NCBI RefSeq assembly: GCF_004010055.1
Contig: NZ_RQVT01000056.1
Span: 1 to 64,000 of the forward strand
Source: Psychroflexus aestuariivivens
Lineage (GTDB): Bacteria; Bacteroidota; Bacteroidia; Flavobacteriales; Flavobacteriaceae
Length of the DNA stretch: 64,000 bases
Direction: 5' to 3'
In this document: one piece after another, positions 8,686-17,231 of the stretch
How the letters are laid out: every line of letters starts with the position of its first letter
Numbering within the stretch: position 1 is the stretch's first letter
Notes under the pieces: generated by a model
Told to the model about the DNA's origin: nothing
What the model saw: only the letters and a program-made list of their open reading frames with translations
The model's database searches: none
Translations under genes and position numbers: made by a program

Positions 8686-8720
8686 AACTCAACAAATTTA
8701 TTCTGAAGCCTTATTTGAAT

Positions 8721-8769
8721 TTAAAAGAAAAACGATTTCAATATTTAATTGAAATCGTTTTTCTTTTAA
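8721..8769 (+). terminator. Very strong intrinsic terminator after the GH16 gene
   Basis: A 22-bp perfect stem (8721-8742 with 8748-8769) closes a 5-nt loop and contains A-rich and T-rich flanks within the arms, so it can work in both directions. It isolates the glucanase from the hydrolase gene downstream. Confidence 0.8.
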
Positions 8770-8960
8770 AACTGAATGATTTTTTTTGAGATAAATTCTC
8801 TTGAAATGAATTGTTGATGAAGTCTGTATTTCCAAAATAATTTTGCTTGTGTTTACTTAATTTTTAGTTTTGGTTAGCTTTCAAATTGAAATTTTTTATC
8901 CAAAATTGAAAGTCATATCGTAAATTACGACTTATCTTTAAAATTATTTAAACCTCTATA

Positions 8961-10163
8961 ATGGCTTTAGAAAAAGTAAAATTCAAAAATAAAAACGGAC
9001 AGGAATTAGAAGGACGTATCGAGTTTCCAAACCAACAACATCCGCAAGCGTTTGCGATTTTTGCACACTGCTTCACCTGTGGTAAGAATCTGAAAAGCAT
9101 CAAATACATATCTATGGCTTTGGCAGATGCTGGAATAGGTGTTTTAAGATTTGATTTCACTGGTTTAGGCCAAAGCGAAGGTGATTTTGAAGACACTGAT
9201 TTTTCGCATAATATTGAAGATTTAATAGAAGCTTCTGACTTCTTAGAGAAAAATTATCAAGCTCCTAGCCTACTCATTGGTCATTCTTTAGGCGGAACTG
9301 CGGCACTTTTTGCTGCAAAACAATTGGACAACATCAAGGCCGTAGTAAGTATTGCAAGCCCATGTAATCCTGAACATGTCAAAAATTTGATAAATACCAA
9401 ATCAAAAAACGATAATTCAGAATCTATTTCTATAAATATTGGTGGACGTGATTTCAAAATAAAACGAAAATTTCTTCAGGACATTGAAAATATGAATGTT
9501 GACTCTTTTCTGAATGACCTAAAAAAACCATATTTGATATTTCATTCGCCACAAGACAAAATTGTTGGTATTGAAAATGCTGAAAAACTCTACACTCTCG
9601 CCCACCATCCTAAAAGTTTTGTGAGTCTAGACCAAGCCGATCATTTGCTGAGTGATAGCCAAGATTCAAAATATACCGGTGGTGTAATTGCAGCTTGGAC
9701 AAAACGATATTTGAACCTTGAATCTCCTCCCGAAATCAAAAGTAACAGTGAAGTCGCAGCAACACTCAAAAAAGAAGACAAATTTACCACACCAATGAAA
9801 GTTGGCGATTTTCAGCTAATTGGCGACGAACCTAAAAGTTTGGGTGGTCATAATTTTGGACCTTCACCATACGAAATGTTGTCCGCAGGATTGGCTGAAT
9901 GTACTGCAATGACCATCCAAATGTACGTCAGGCGTAAGAATTGGGATATGAAAGAAGTGAAAGTTCACATCAATCATAATAAAAAGGAAATCGAAGATTC
10001 TGATGGAAAAACCCAAAAAGTTGATGTCTTTAAGAGAAAAATTGAATGCATTGGAGATTTAGATGATGAACAAAAGCAACGCATTATAAAAATCGCTGAT
10101 AAATGCCCAGTACATCGTACGCTAATTCATAATGAGGTTAAGGTAAATACTGAATTGCTTTAA
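8961..10163 (+). CDS. Alpha/beta hydrolase - OsmC fusion protein
   Basis: 400 residues in two domains. Residues 1-255 form a serine hydrolase: the nucleophile elbow GHSLGG (Ser109) with Asp199 (HSPQDK) and His228 (ADHLL) makes a plausible triad. Residues 265-400 are an OsmC/Ohr-type domain: GLAECTAMTIQMY with Cys314 and CPVHRTL with Cys382 are the two redox cysteines that reduce organic hydroperoxides. This fusion is known in Bacteroidota and some proteobacteria. A plausible job is to release and detoxify hydroperoxy acyl groups, but the hydrolase substrate is unknown. The protein has no signal peptide, so it is cytoplasmic. A weak -7-like TATCTTTA lies near 8935. Confidence 0.9.
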   Translation: MALEKVKFKNKNGQELEGRIEFPNQQHPQAFAIFAHCFTCGKNLKSIKYISMALADAGIGVLRFDFTGLGQSEGDFEDTDFSHNIEDLIEASDFLEKNYQAPSLLIGHSLGGTAALFAAKQLDNIKAVVSIASPCNPEHVKNLINTKSKNDNSESISINIGGRDFKIKRKFLQDIENMNVDSFLNDLKKPYLIFHSPQDKIVGIENAEKLYTLAHHPKSFVSLDQADHLLSDSQDSKYTGGVIAAWTKRYLNLESPPEIKSNSEVAATLKKEDKFTTPMKVGDFQLIGDEPKSLGGHNFGPSPYEMLSAGLAECTAMTIQMYVRRKNWDMKEVKVHINHNKKEIEDSDGKTQKVDVFKRKIECIGDLDDEQKQRIIKIADKCPVHRTLIHNEVKVNTELL

Positions 10164-10251
10164 AAATTAAAATTTAATGTTAAGATAATGCATATTTTTT
10201 ATGGTCTTTTTTTAAATCCTTACATTTACAAAATATTAAATCACAAACACT

Positions 10252-11067
10252 ATGAAAAAAATAACATTATTAACTTTTTTATTTACAGCTTTAATTTTGA
10301 CAAGTTGTAAGCAAAATAGCGACGAAAAAGATGATAAAAACGAAGTTACTGAAGAGGAAGCCGTTGGAGTATTGGATACGATTATAACCATTGAGCCTTT
10401 AGCAATGGAATCTCCAAAATTTCCAGATGCCAAATTAACACATCCAGGTGAACAAACTATAAAAGTCAAAGACGGTAAAGTCGATTTTGACTTTGAGGTT
10501 GAAAATTATGAACTTGGAGTTCAATCAGAAAATGCCGGTAAAAATGGATTGGCAAATTCTGACAAAGGTCAGCATATCCATTTTATTTTGGATAACGGTC
10601 CTTACTCCGCACACTATGAACCAGAATTCAGCAAGACTATTTTAGAAGGTGACCACGTTTTGTTAGCCTTTTTATCCAGATCATATCATGAATCTGTTAA
10701 AAATCCAAATTCTTTTGTTGTGAAAAAAATACGCGCTGGAGAACCTACTGAAGATCTTAAGATGGATGTTGATTTCGCTGCCGAACATTTGTTCTACAGT
10801 CGTCCTAAAGGAACCTATAAAGGTGAAGATACCGAAAAAATACTTTTAGATTTTTTCCTGGTAAATACAGAGATTGGAGAAGATGGAAACAAAGTAAAAG
10901 TTAAAGTCAATAACCAAGAATTTTTGATTGACCAATGGATACCTCATGTTATTGAAAATATGCCAATGGGTGAAAATAAAATTGAATTGACTTTAGTTGA
11001 TGAAAAACTAATACCAATTGAAGGTCCGTTCAACAATGTGACAAGAACAATTACTTTAGAAGAATAA
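10252..11067 (+). CDS. Predicted lipoprotein, unknown function
   Basis: 271 residues with a lipoprotein signal (LILTSC, lipidated Cys19) and an acidic tether (NSDEKDDKNEVTEEE). The mature domain is all-beta. It includes a His-containing strand pair (KGQHIHFILDNGPYSAHYEP) that recalls Cu/metal-binding or phosphopeptide-binding-like Bacteroidota lipoproteins, and it ends in beta strands without other motifs. I know similar proteins in flavobacteria but no established role. It is a single gene with its own terminator. A -7-like element with one mismatch (TACATTTA, 10221-10228) lies just upstream. Confidence 0.65.
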   Translation: MKKITLLTFLFTALILTSCKQNSDEKDDKNEVTEEEAVGVLDTIITIEPLAMESPKFPDAKLTHPGEQTIKVKDGKVDFDFEVENYELGVQSENAGKNGLANSDKGQHIHFILDNGPYSAHYEPEFSKTILEGDHVLLAFLSRSYHESVKNPNSFVVKKIRAGEPTEDLKMDVDFAAEHLFYSRPKGTYKGEDTEKILLDFFLVNTEIGEDGNKVKVKVNNQEFLIDQWIPHVIENMPMGENKIELTLVDEKLIPIEGPFNNVTRTITLEE

Positions 11068-11093
11068 GTATTAGTTTATACTATAAGATAATT

Positions 11094-11128
11094 AATCTCG
11101 CTAAATTTAGTTTTAGCGAGATTTTTTT
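11094..11128 (+). terminator. Intrinsic terminator after the 10.3-kb lipoprotein gene
   Basis: A 12-bp perfect stem (11094-11105 with 11112-11123), a 6-nt loop and a seven-T run. Confidence 0.85.
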
Positions 11129-11163
11129 GGCTTGAATCCGGGCTGGAAATGCTTTAAGGAAAA

Positions 11164-11193
11164 AAAAACTTTGAGAAAAATCTCAAAGTTTTT
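11164..11193 (-). terminator. Intrinsic terminator of the purA operon
   Basis: A 13-bp perfect stem (11164-11176 with 11181-11193) with a 4-nt loop. On the minus strand it is followed by a T run (the A run near 11158-11168). It lies about 40 bp beyond the purA stop. Confidence 0.8.
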
Positions 11194-11230
11194 AAGTTGA
11201 AAAATATCTGAGGTCAAACCCACGATATTT

Positions 11231-12508
11231 TTATTGATTTTTGATAATCGTTTCAGTACGGTCTGGACCTACCGAAACAATTTTAATCAGCACTTTAACC
11301 TCGTCTTCTATAAATTTGATATATTCTTTTAAAGTCTGAGGTAAATCATTTTCATTTTTCAGCTTAGTAATATCTTCTTTCCAACCACTGAATTCCTTAT
11401 ATATTGGTTCGAGATTTTCAGCTTCAATATTATAAGGCAAGTGTTTAATTTCTTCGCCTTTATAACGATAAGCAACTCCAACTTTCAAAGTTTCAAAACC
11501 GCTTAAAACATCTGCTTTCATCATCATCAATTCGGTAACACCATTTACTTGAACAGCATATTTCAATGCGACTAAATCTAGCCAACCGCAACGTCTTGGT
11601 CGGCCGGTTGTTGCACCAAATTCATGACCAACTTTCGCCATTCTTGCGCCATTTTCATCAAATAATTCAGTGGGAAATGGACCGCTACCTACTCGTGTGG
11701 TATAAGCTTTGAAAATTCCATAAACGTTTTTAATTTTATTCGGGGCAATACCTAAACCTGTACAAGCTCCAGCAGCTGTGGTATTAGAAGAAGTTACAAA
11801 TGGATAAGTACCAAAATCAATATCCAAGAGCGAACCTTGTGCACCTTCAGCTAAAATAGTCTTGTTTTCTTCTTGTGCTTGGTGAAGATATTCTTCAGAA
11901 TCTATAAACTTCAATTTTTTTATTGCTTCTACTGCTTCAAAAAATTGCAGTTCAAGCTCTTTCAAATCATATTGAACATCAACATTATAGAATTCTATTA
12001 AAGCTTGATGTTTATTGGCCAGTTGCCTGTATTTTTCTTTCCAATTGTCTAATTCTAAATCACCAACGCGAATACCGTTTCTGCCAGTTTTATCCATGTA
12101 AGTCGGTCCGATTCCTTTTAAAGTTGAACCAATTTTCGCTTTCCCTTTGGAAGTTTCGGAAGCTGCGTCAAGCAGACGATGTGTTGGCAATATAATATGT
12201 GCTTTTCTTGAAATCAATAATTTATCACGAAAATTTATATCAAATTTTGCGAGTCCATCAAGTTCTTTTTGAAATATTACAGGGTCAATGACAACGCCAT
12301 TTCCGACAACATTGATTGCTGTTTTATGAAAAATCCCAGAAGGAATTGTATGTAAAACGTGTTTGATGCCATCGAATTCTAGGGTGTGACCTGCATTTGG
12401 ACCACCTTGAAATCTTGCTATAATATTGTAATCTTTTGTGAGGTAATCAACAATTTTTCCTTTGCCTTCATCTCCCCATTGGAGTCCAAGTAGTAAATCT
12501 ACTGCCAT
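11231..12508 (-). CDS. purA: Adenylosuccinate synthase
   Basis: 425 residues, the usual length. It joins IMP and aspartate using GTP to give adenylosuccinate, the first committed step to AMP. The GTP-binding loop QWGDEGKGKIVD (about 10-21) contains the catalytic Asp. The other family blocks follow: QGGPNAGHT, GIGPTYMDK, EGAQGSLLDIDFGTYPFVTSSNTT, and TTGRPRRCGWLDL. It is the last gene of the M48-rel-fur-purA group, 6 bp after the Fur-family gene. In E. coli this enzyme is inhibited by ppGpp, which makes its place next to rel notable. Confidence 0.98.
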   Translation of the reverse strand: MAVDLLLGLQWGDEGKGKIVDYLTKDYNIIARFQGGPNAGHTLEFDGIKHVLHTIPSGIFHKTAINVVGNGVVIDPVIFQKELDGLAKFDINFRDKLLISRKAHIILPTHRLLDAASETSKGKAKIGSTLKGIGPTYMDKTGRNGIRVGDLELDNWKEKYRQLANKHQALIEFYNVDVQYDLKELELQFFEAVEAIKKLKFIDSEEYLHQAQEENKTILAEGAQGSLLDIDFGTYPFVTSSNTTAAGACTGLGIAPNKIKNVYGIFKAYTTRVGSGPFPTELFDENGARMAKVGHEFGATTGRPRRCGWLDLVALKYAVQVNGVTELMMMKADVLSGFETLKVGVAYRYKGEEIKHLPYNIEAENLEPIYKEFSGWKEDITKLKNENDLPQTLKEYIKFIEDEVKVLIKIVSVGPDRTETIIKNQ

Positions 12509-12514
12509 ATTTTG

Positions 12515-12973
12515 TCAGTCTTTGCTTTGTTTTTTAGTTCCGTAAAAATATAATGAATGTCTATCGATTGTGATATCGAAAACTTCTTCAATAGTTGATT
12601 TTATAGATTCTATTCTTGGATCACAAAATTCAATCACTTCACCGGTATCGGTCAAAATGACGTGATCGTGTTGTTTGTCGAAATATGATTTTTCGTATTG
12701 CGCTTGATTTTTACCAAACTGATGTTTTCTCACCAATCCACAATCCAATAATAAATCTATAGTATTGTATAGCGTGGCGCGACTTACTCTATAATTTTTG
12801 GTTTTCATTTTGATATATAAAGATTCGATATCAAAATGTTCTTCACTTTCGTAAATTTCTTGTAAGATGGCGTAACGCTCGGGTGTTTTACGGTGTCCGT
12901 TGCTTTCCAAAAACTTGGTAAAAACATTTTTTACAACCGCTAAATCATTTTTTAAATTGTCCTTATTCATCAT
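12515..12973 (-). CDS. Fur-family transcriptional repressor
   Basis: 152 residues. The N-terminal winged helix (about 15-90) carries the [13 protein letters not shown] and [20 protein letters not shown] blocks. The C-terminal dimerisation domain keeps the metal-binding HDHVI motif (His102, Asp103, His104) and ends RHSLYFYG. The two Cys-x-x-Cys zinc pairs of classic Fur are absent (LTDTG stands where LDCG is usual, and no Cys follows the YFYG end). The structural zinc site is therefore missing, as in some Bacteroidota members. It could sense Fe, Zn or peroxide. Two adjacent ATGs (12973 and 12970) make the exact start uncertain. It lies between rel and purA in one transcription unit. Confidence 0.9.
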   Translation of the reverse strand: MMNKDNLKNDLAVVKNVFTKFLESNGHRKTPERYAILQEIYESEEHFDIESLYIKMKTKNYRVSRATLYNTIDLLLDCGLVRKHQFGKNQAQYEKSYFDKQHDHVILTDTGEVIEFCDPRIESIKSTIEEVFDITIDRHSLYFYGTKKQSKD

Positions 12974-12992
12974 ATTCTACAAAAATAAGCTT

Positions 12993-15212
12993 TTATTCAC
13001 GTGTAACCTTATCTATTCCATCGATTTTTTTCAATCTTTGAATTAAAGTATTCAAAATGGTTAAATTTTTCACCTTCACTACAATAGCACCTTCAAAAAC
13101 ACCAGCTTTACTTGTAAAAGTCAAACTATGAATATTCACATTTAAACTTTTAGAAATAATATCTGTAATATGGCTGACCAAACCTAAATCGTCGATTCCC
13201 GTCAGTTTTATGTTTGCATTAAATTCCTCTTGACTAGAATCTATCCATTTTGCTTTCAGAATTCGATAAGCGTAATTGCTCTGAAGCTGAATTGCGTTTG
13301 GACAGTTTTTCTTATGAACTTTGATCCCGTCGTTGATTGTGGTAAAACCAAAAACTTCGTCTCCAGGTATTGGATTGCAGCAATTTGCCAATTTATAATC
13401 TAACTTTTGCTCATCATCACCGAACACAAGTTGATCATATTTATCGGTAACGTCATCTTCAACTTTTTCTTCGTTTTTAACTGGCGAACGGCGTATTTTA
13501 TTTTTGAAAAAGGACACTAAAGCATTGCTTCTGGATGATGCAAATTCTTTGATTTGCTTGTTATCTATAGTACCAATACCAACCCTAAAGAATAAGTCCA
13601 AACTAGTGTTTAGTTTGAAAAAATTCACCATTTCATTTACAGATCTTTCGTTGAGTTCAATTTTTTGTGACTTCAACTTTCGTCGGAGAATCTCTTTCCC
13701 TTCTTCTCCTATCTGTTTCCGCTTTTCTTTTAAAGCTGATTTTATTTTGGTTCTTGCTCGCGCAGTTGTGGCATAGTCTAGCCAGTTTTTAGTTGGCTTA
13801 GCATTGGAAGACGTGATAATTTCAACTTGATCGCCACTTTTCAAAACTCGACTCAAAGCTACAATTTTACCGTTCACTTTGGCTCCTCTTGTTTTATAGC
13901 CAACATCTGTATGAATGGCGAATGCAAAATCAAGAACTGTCGAACCTTTCGGTAAAGATTTTAAATCGCCTTGTGGTGTAAAGACAAAAATTTCCTTCGA
14001 ATATAAATTGAGTTTAAACTGCTCGACGAAATCAACTGCGTTCATTTCGTTGTTTTCAAGTGCTTCCTGGAGTCTATTCAGCCATAAATCTAAACCTTGC
14101 TCGTCCTGTGCCTCGTCTTTATGTTTGTATTTATAATGAGCAGCGTAACCTTTTTCTGCAATTTCATTCATGCGTTCACTACGAATTTGAACTTCTACCC
14201 AACGTCCTTTTGGCCCCATAACGGTTATATGAAGCGCTTCGTAACCTGTAGTTTTTGGAGAAGAAATCCAGTCTCGCAAACGTGTTGGATTAGGTCTGAA
14301 ATAATCTGTAACAATAGAGTAAATCTTCCACGCTAGAAACTTTTCGTTACTAGAATTTGACTTGTAAATAATCCTTAAAGCGAACTTGTCGTAAATTTCG
14401 TCGAATGAAATATTTTGTGTTACAATTTTCTTCCGAATGGAATAAATTGATTTTGGTCGTCCTTTGATTTCAAATTCAATATCTTCTTTTTCTAGAGCGT
14501 CGGAAATAATCTTAGAAAAATCCTTAATATACTGGTCTTGTTCCTCTTTGCTTTCCTTTATTTTATTTGAAATATCTTTGTATACTTCAGGTTCAGTATA
14601 TTTCAGACTCAAATCTTCCAATTCAGTTTTTATATTATACAACCCAATTCTATGAGCAAGCGGCGCATAAATATAAAGCGTTTCACTAGCAATTTTGACC
14701 TGTTTGTCAGCTCTCATTGAGTCCATAGTTTGCATATTATGCAATCGATCAGCAATTTTTATTATAATGACGCGAATATCGTCATTCAAAGTAAGCAGCA
14801 TTTTTCGAAAATTTTCTGCTTGCATTGAAATATCTCCGTCTTTTTTTAAGCTGGAAATTTTAGTCAACCCATCTACAATTCTTGCCACGGTTTCCCCAAA
14901 CATTTGCTCAATATCACTTAAAGAATAAGTTGTGTCTTCAACTACATCATGCAAAAGAGCTGAAACTATTGAAGTTGCATCCAAACCAATTTCGTAAGCT
15001 ACAATTTTTGCCACAGCAATGGGATGAAAAATATAGGCTTCCCCTGATTTCCTTCGCTGGTCTTTGTGGGCTTCAACAGCAGTTTCAAAAGCCTTTCTTA
15101 TTTGTTTTTTATCCTCGCTTGTCAGCGTTCGATAACTGATTCTAAGTAATTTTTTGTATTGTTTGGCTATTTCTTTTTTCTCTTCCTCTATATACGCATC
15201 GGTGATTTCCAT
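12993..15212 (-). CDS. Bifunctional (p)ppGpp synthetase/hydrolase (Rel/SpoT)
   Basis: 739 residues with the full long-RSH layout. The HD hydrolase domain spans about 45-195; LLHDVVEDT gives intact His88/Asp89, so hydrolysis should work. The synthetase domain spans about 245-365 (EIKGRPKSIYSIRKK, TGYEALHITVMGP). The TGS domain spans about 405-465 (IFVFTPQGDLKSLPKGSTVLDFA). A helical/zinc-finger region contains NCCNPIPGDEVFGF, and an ACT domain spans about 665-739. The RFKD-type motif reads RLRD, still the basic form seen in bifunctional enzymes rather than the acidic form of RelA. It is probably the sole long RSH protein, controlling the stringent response. It begins 26 bp after the M48 gene. 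Confidence 0.96.
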   Translation of the reverse strand: MEITDAYIEEEKKEIAKQYKKLLRISYRTLTSEDKKQIRKAFETAVEAHKDQRRKSGEAYIFHPIAVAKIVAYEIGLDATSIVSALLHDVVEDTTYSLSDIEQMFGETVARIVDGLTKISSLKKDGDISMQAENFRKMLLTLNDDIRVIIIKIADRLHNMQTMDSMRADKQVKIASETLYIYAPLAHRIGLYNIKTELEDLSLKYTEPEVYKDISNKIKESKEEQDQYIKDFSKIISDALEKEDIEFEIKGRPKSIYSIRKKIVTQNISFDEIYDKFALRIIYKSNSSNEKFLAWKIYSIVTDYFRPNPTRLRDWISSPKTTGYEALHITVMGPKGRWVEVQIRSERMNEIAEKGYAAHYKYKHKDEAQDEQGLDLWLNRLQEALENNEMNAVDFVEQFKLNLYSKEIFVFTPQGDLKSLPKGSTVLDFAFAIHTDVGYKTRGAKVNGKIVALSRVLKSGDQVEIITSSNAKPTKNWLDYATTARARTKIKSALKEKRKQIGEEGKEILRRKLKSQKIELNERSVNEMVNFFKLNTSLDLFFRVGIGTIDNKQIKEFASSRSNALVSFFKNKIRRSPVKNEEKVEDDVTDKYDQLVFGDDEQKLDYKLANCCNPIPGDEVFGFTTINDGIKVHKKNCPNAIQLQSNYAYRILKAKWIDSSQEEFNANIKLTGIDDLGLVSHITDIISKSLNVNIHSLTFTSKAGVFEGAIVVKVKNLTILNTLIQRLKKIDGIDKVTRE

Positions 15213-15238
15213 AAGTTCGTCAGTTTGGGTTAATGAAA

Positions 15239-16477
15239 TTACGAATTATTTTTCAAATTTCTAAATCGTTTGATCATTGTAGGATGAGAATAATGAACAA
15301 AAACATATAAAGGATGTGGCGTCAAATTACTTAAACTTTTTTTGGATAATTTTTTCAATGCTGAAACTAATGGTGAAGCTGCAAATGTATGTTTTGCATA
15401 ATTATCGGCTTGATATTCAAACTTTCGAGATAAAGCATTGGTTAGTAATCCAGTGACGACTGAAATTGGCGTGTATAAAAAGCTAAAAGCAATCAAACCA
15501 ATATGAAAACTAGGTTTTTCTACACCTAGAGCCTGGGATAATAAAGGTTCATTTATAAATAAAGACAACAACCACAGCGTGATACCGATAGTTATGATAG
15601 ATAATACTAAGTTAATAATTATGTGATTTTTCTTATAATGCCCAACTTCATGCGCCAACACAGCTACAATCTCTTCGTTGTCCAAATCATTGACAAGAGT
15701 ATCAAATAAAGTGATTCGTTTTTCTTTGCCAAAACCTGAAAAATAAGCATTGGCTTTTTTGCTTCGTTTCGAACCATCAATTACAAATATATTGTCGAGT
15801 TGAAAATCTACTTTACGAGCATATTTTTCAATTTTGTTTCGTAAATCACCTTCCTCTAATGATGTCTGTTTGTTGAAAATAGGCACGATGAGTTTGGAGT
15901 AAAACATATTCATAAAAATGGTAAATAATGCAACTAAGATCCAAGTATACCACCAAAAATCTTCACCTGAAAACTGAAAAAATAATAAAATTAGTGTTAG
16001 AATAATTCCACCAACAATGATAGCCATCATCCATGATTTCAACTTATCAATAAAAAAAGTCGCTCTGCTAGAAGTATTGAATCCGTATTTTTCTTCGATT
16101 ACAAAGGTGAAGTAATAAGAAAAAGGCGTCGTAATAAGATCACTTCCTAAAAAAATAATGCCAAAGAAAATTAATGAAACTAAAATCGGTTCTGAAACCA
16201 AAGAGCGTGCAAAATCTTCAACCAGATAAAAACCGTCCAAGAAGAAAAAAGCTAAAACCAAAATCAATGAAAATGTAGATTCCACTAGTCCAAATTTAAA
16301 TTTCTCTTTTTTATAAGATTGAGATTTTTGGTATTCATCTTCATCATAAATATCACTAACCTCATCAGGCAAATCTGCGGAGAAACGTTTGGCATTCAGA
16401 AAATCCAAAAAAGTTTCAAACAAAAAATTCAAGATAATAATACCGATAATAATATAAAACAAAGCTTGCGGCGTCAT
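15239..16477 (-). CDS. M48-family zinc metalloprotease (Ste24/CAAX protease type)
   Basis: 412 residues with about seven membrane segments, the size and layout of Ste24-type proteases rather than HtpX. The zinc site is HEVGH at 276-280 with Glu354 (RKFEYQADNYA) as third ligand. NAYFSGFGKEKRITLFDTL just before it is a family hallmark. It probably acts in inner-membrane protein quality control. It is the first gene of the minus-strand M48-rel-fur-purA unit, and its ATG lies only about 13 bp after the -7 element at 16491-16498. Confidence 0.92.
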   Translation of the reverse strand: MTPQALFYIIIGIIILNFLFETFLDFLNAKRFSADLPDEVSDIYDEDEYQKSQSYKKEKFKFGLVESTFSLILVLAFFFLDGFYLVEDFARSLVSEPILVSLIFFGIIFLGSDLITTPFSYYFTFVIEEKYGFNTSSRATFFIDKLKSWMMAIIVGGIILTLILLFFQFSGEDFWWYTWILVALFTIFMNMFYSKLIVPIFNKQTSLEEGDLRNKIEKYARKVDFQLDNIFVIDGSKRSKKANAYFSGFGKEKRITLFDTLVNDLDNEEIVAVLAHEVGHYKKNHIIINLVLSIITIGITLWLLSLFINEPLLSQALGVEKPSFHIGLIAFSFLYTPISVVTGLLTNALSRKFEYQADNYAKHTFAASPLVSALKKLSKKSLSNLTPHPLYVFVHYSHPTMIKRFRNLKNNS

Positions 16478-16490
16478 ATATTTTTTTTCA

Positions 16491-16522
16491 CAAAACTACT
16501 ACTTGAAAATTGATAATTACAA
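16491..16522 (-). promoter_or_regulatory. Promoter of the M48-rel-fur-purA unit
   Basis: On the minus strand TTG (16522-16520) and TAGTTTTG (16498-16491) are separated by 21 bp, matching the Bacteroidota TTG-N17-23-TAnnTTTG consensus exactly. The predicted transcript would have a leader of roughly 8-10 nt before the ATG at 16477. Confidence 0.7.
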
Positions 16523-16571
16523 TCTTAAAGCCAATTCTGAAAATCAATTTGGATTTTAAGTTGCAAAACTA

Positions 16572-16602
16572 TTGTCATATTCATTAATAGATACTAAATT
16601 TG
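16572..16602 (+). promoter_or_regulatory. Promoter of the coiled-coil gene-zapA unit
   Basis: TTG (16572-16574), 20-bp spacer, TAAATTTG (16595-16602): an exact Bacteroidota consensus promoter. It is divergent from the promoter of the M48 unit, about 50 bp away. Confidence 0.7.
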
Positions 16603-16627
16603 CGGTTAGGCATTACGAAAGTTGTAG

Positions 16628-16918
16628 ATGAGTAAGTTGATAAAAAATCTGGATTCTCTGGAAGAAAGCATCAAAAAGTTGATGCTTGAGAACAAAAATT
16701 TAAAACAAAAAAACAGCGAATTAGAACATCAACTCAATAATAATTCTACTTCAGTTTCAGAATTAGCCACTGAAATTGAACTTTTAAAAAAAGAGAATAA
16801 AACACTCAGAACAGCCAACGCAATGCTTGGCAGTAGCGAATATAAAAGAGAAACAAAACTCAAAATAAATAGTTTGATTAAAGAAATTGATGAATGCATT
16901 ATTCAATTAGCAGATTAA
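16628..16918 (+). CDS. Short coiled-coil protein encoded just before ZapA
   Basis: 96 residues, almost entirely predicted coiled coil: heptad-like Leu/Ile spacing from residue 4 to about 62 (LIKNLDSLEESIKKLMLE, then ELATEIELLKKENKTL), followed by a short basic hinge and a C-terminal helix (KLKINSLIKEIDECIIQLAD). It has no signal peptide or membrane segment. It ends one base before the zapA start, so the two are almost certainly co-translated. By position and shape it is a candidate ZapA partner comparable to ZapB or ZauP, but no sequence relationship can be claimed by eye. Confidence 0.75.
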   Translation: MSKLIKNLDSLEESIKKLMLENKNLKQKNSELEHQLNNNSTSVSELATEIELLKKENKTLRTANAMLGSSEYKRETKLKINSLIKEIDECIIQLAD

Positions 16919-16919
16919 A

Positions 16920-17213
16920 ATGTCAACAGATAAGCTAAAAATAAAATTATCGATTGCAGACCGCGTTTATCCATTAACCATTAGACCGGAGCAAGAAGAA
17001 GGCCTTAGAAAGGCTGCTAAGCGAATTAGTGATACCATCAAAAAACTTGAACAAAGTTATGCAGTCAGAGACAAACAAGACGTTCTTGCCATGAGCGCTT
17101 TGCAATTTGCTGCAGAAATCGAACAAAGTCAACTTTCATCTAAAAGTGAAATTAATCAAGTCGAAATGAAACTTGAAACTTTGGACGAAATGATCAAGAA
17201 ACAATTAAACTAA
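16920..17213 (+). CDS. zapA: Cell division protein ZapA
   Basis: 97 residues, typical ZapA length. The N-terminal beta part has the family pattern KIKLSIADRVYPLTIRPEQEEGLRKAAKRI, and the C-terminal half is a long helix (DVLAMSALQFAAEIEQ and onward) forming the antiparallel coiled coil of the tetramer. ZapA cross-links FtsZ filaments at the division septum. The gene follows the coiled-coil gene with 1 bp between them and is followed by a structured RNA and rny. Confidence 0.9.
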   Translation: MSTDKLKIKLSIADRVYPLTIRPEQEEGLRKAAKRISDTIKKLEQSYAVRDKQDVLAMSALQFAAEIEQSQLSSKSEINQVEMKLETLDEMIKKQLN

Positions 17214-17231
17214 CGTTCATTACATAAATCG

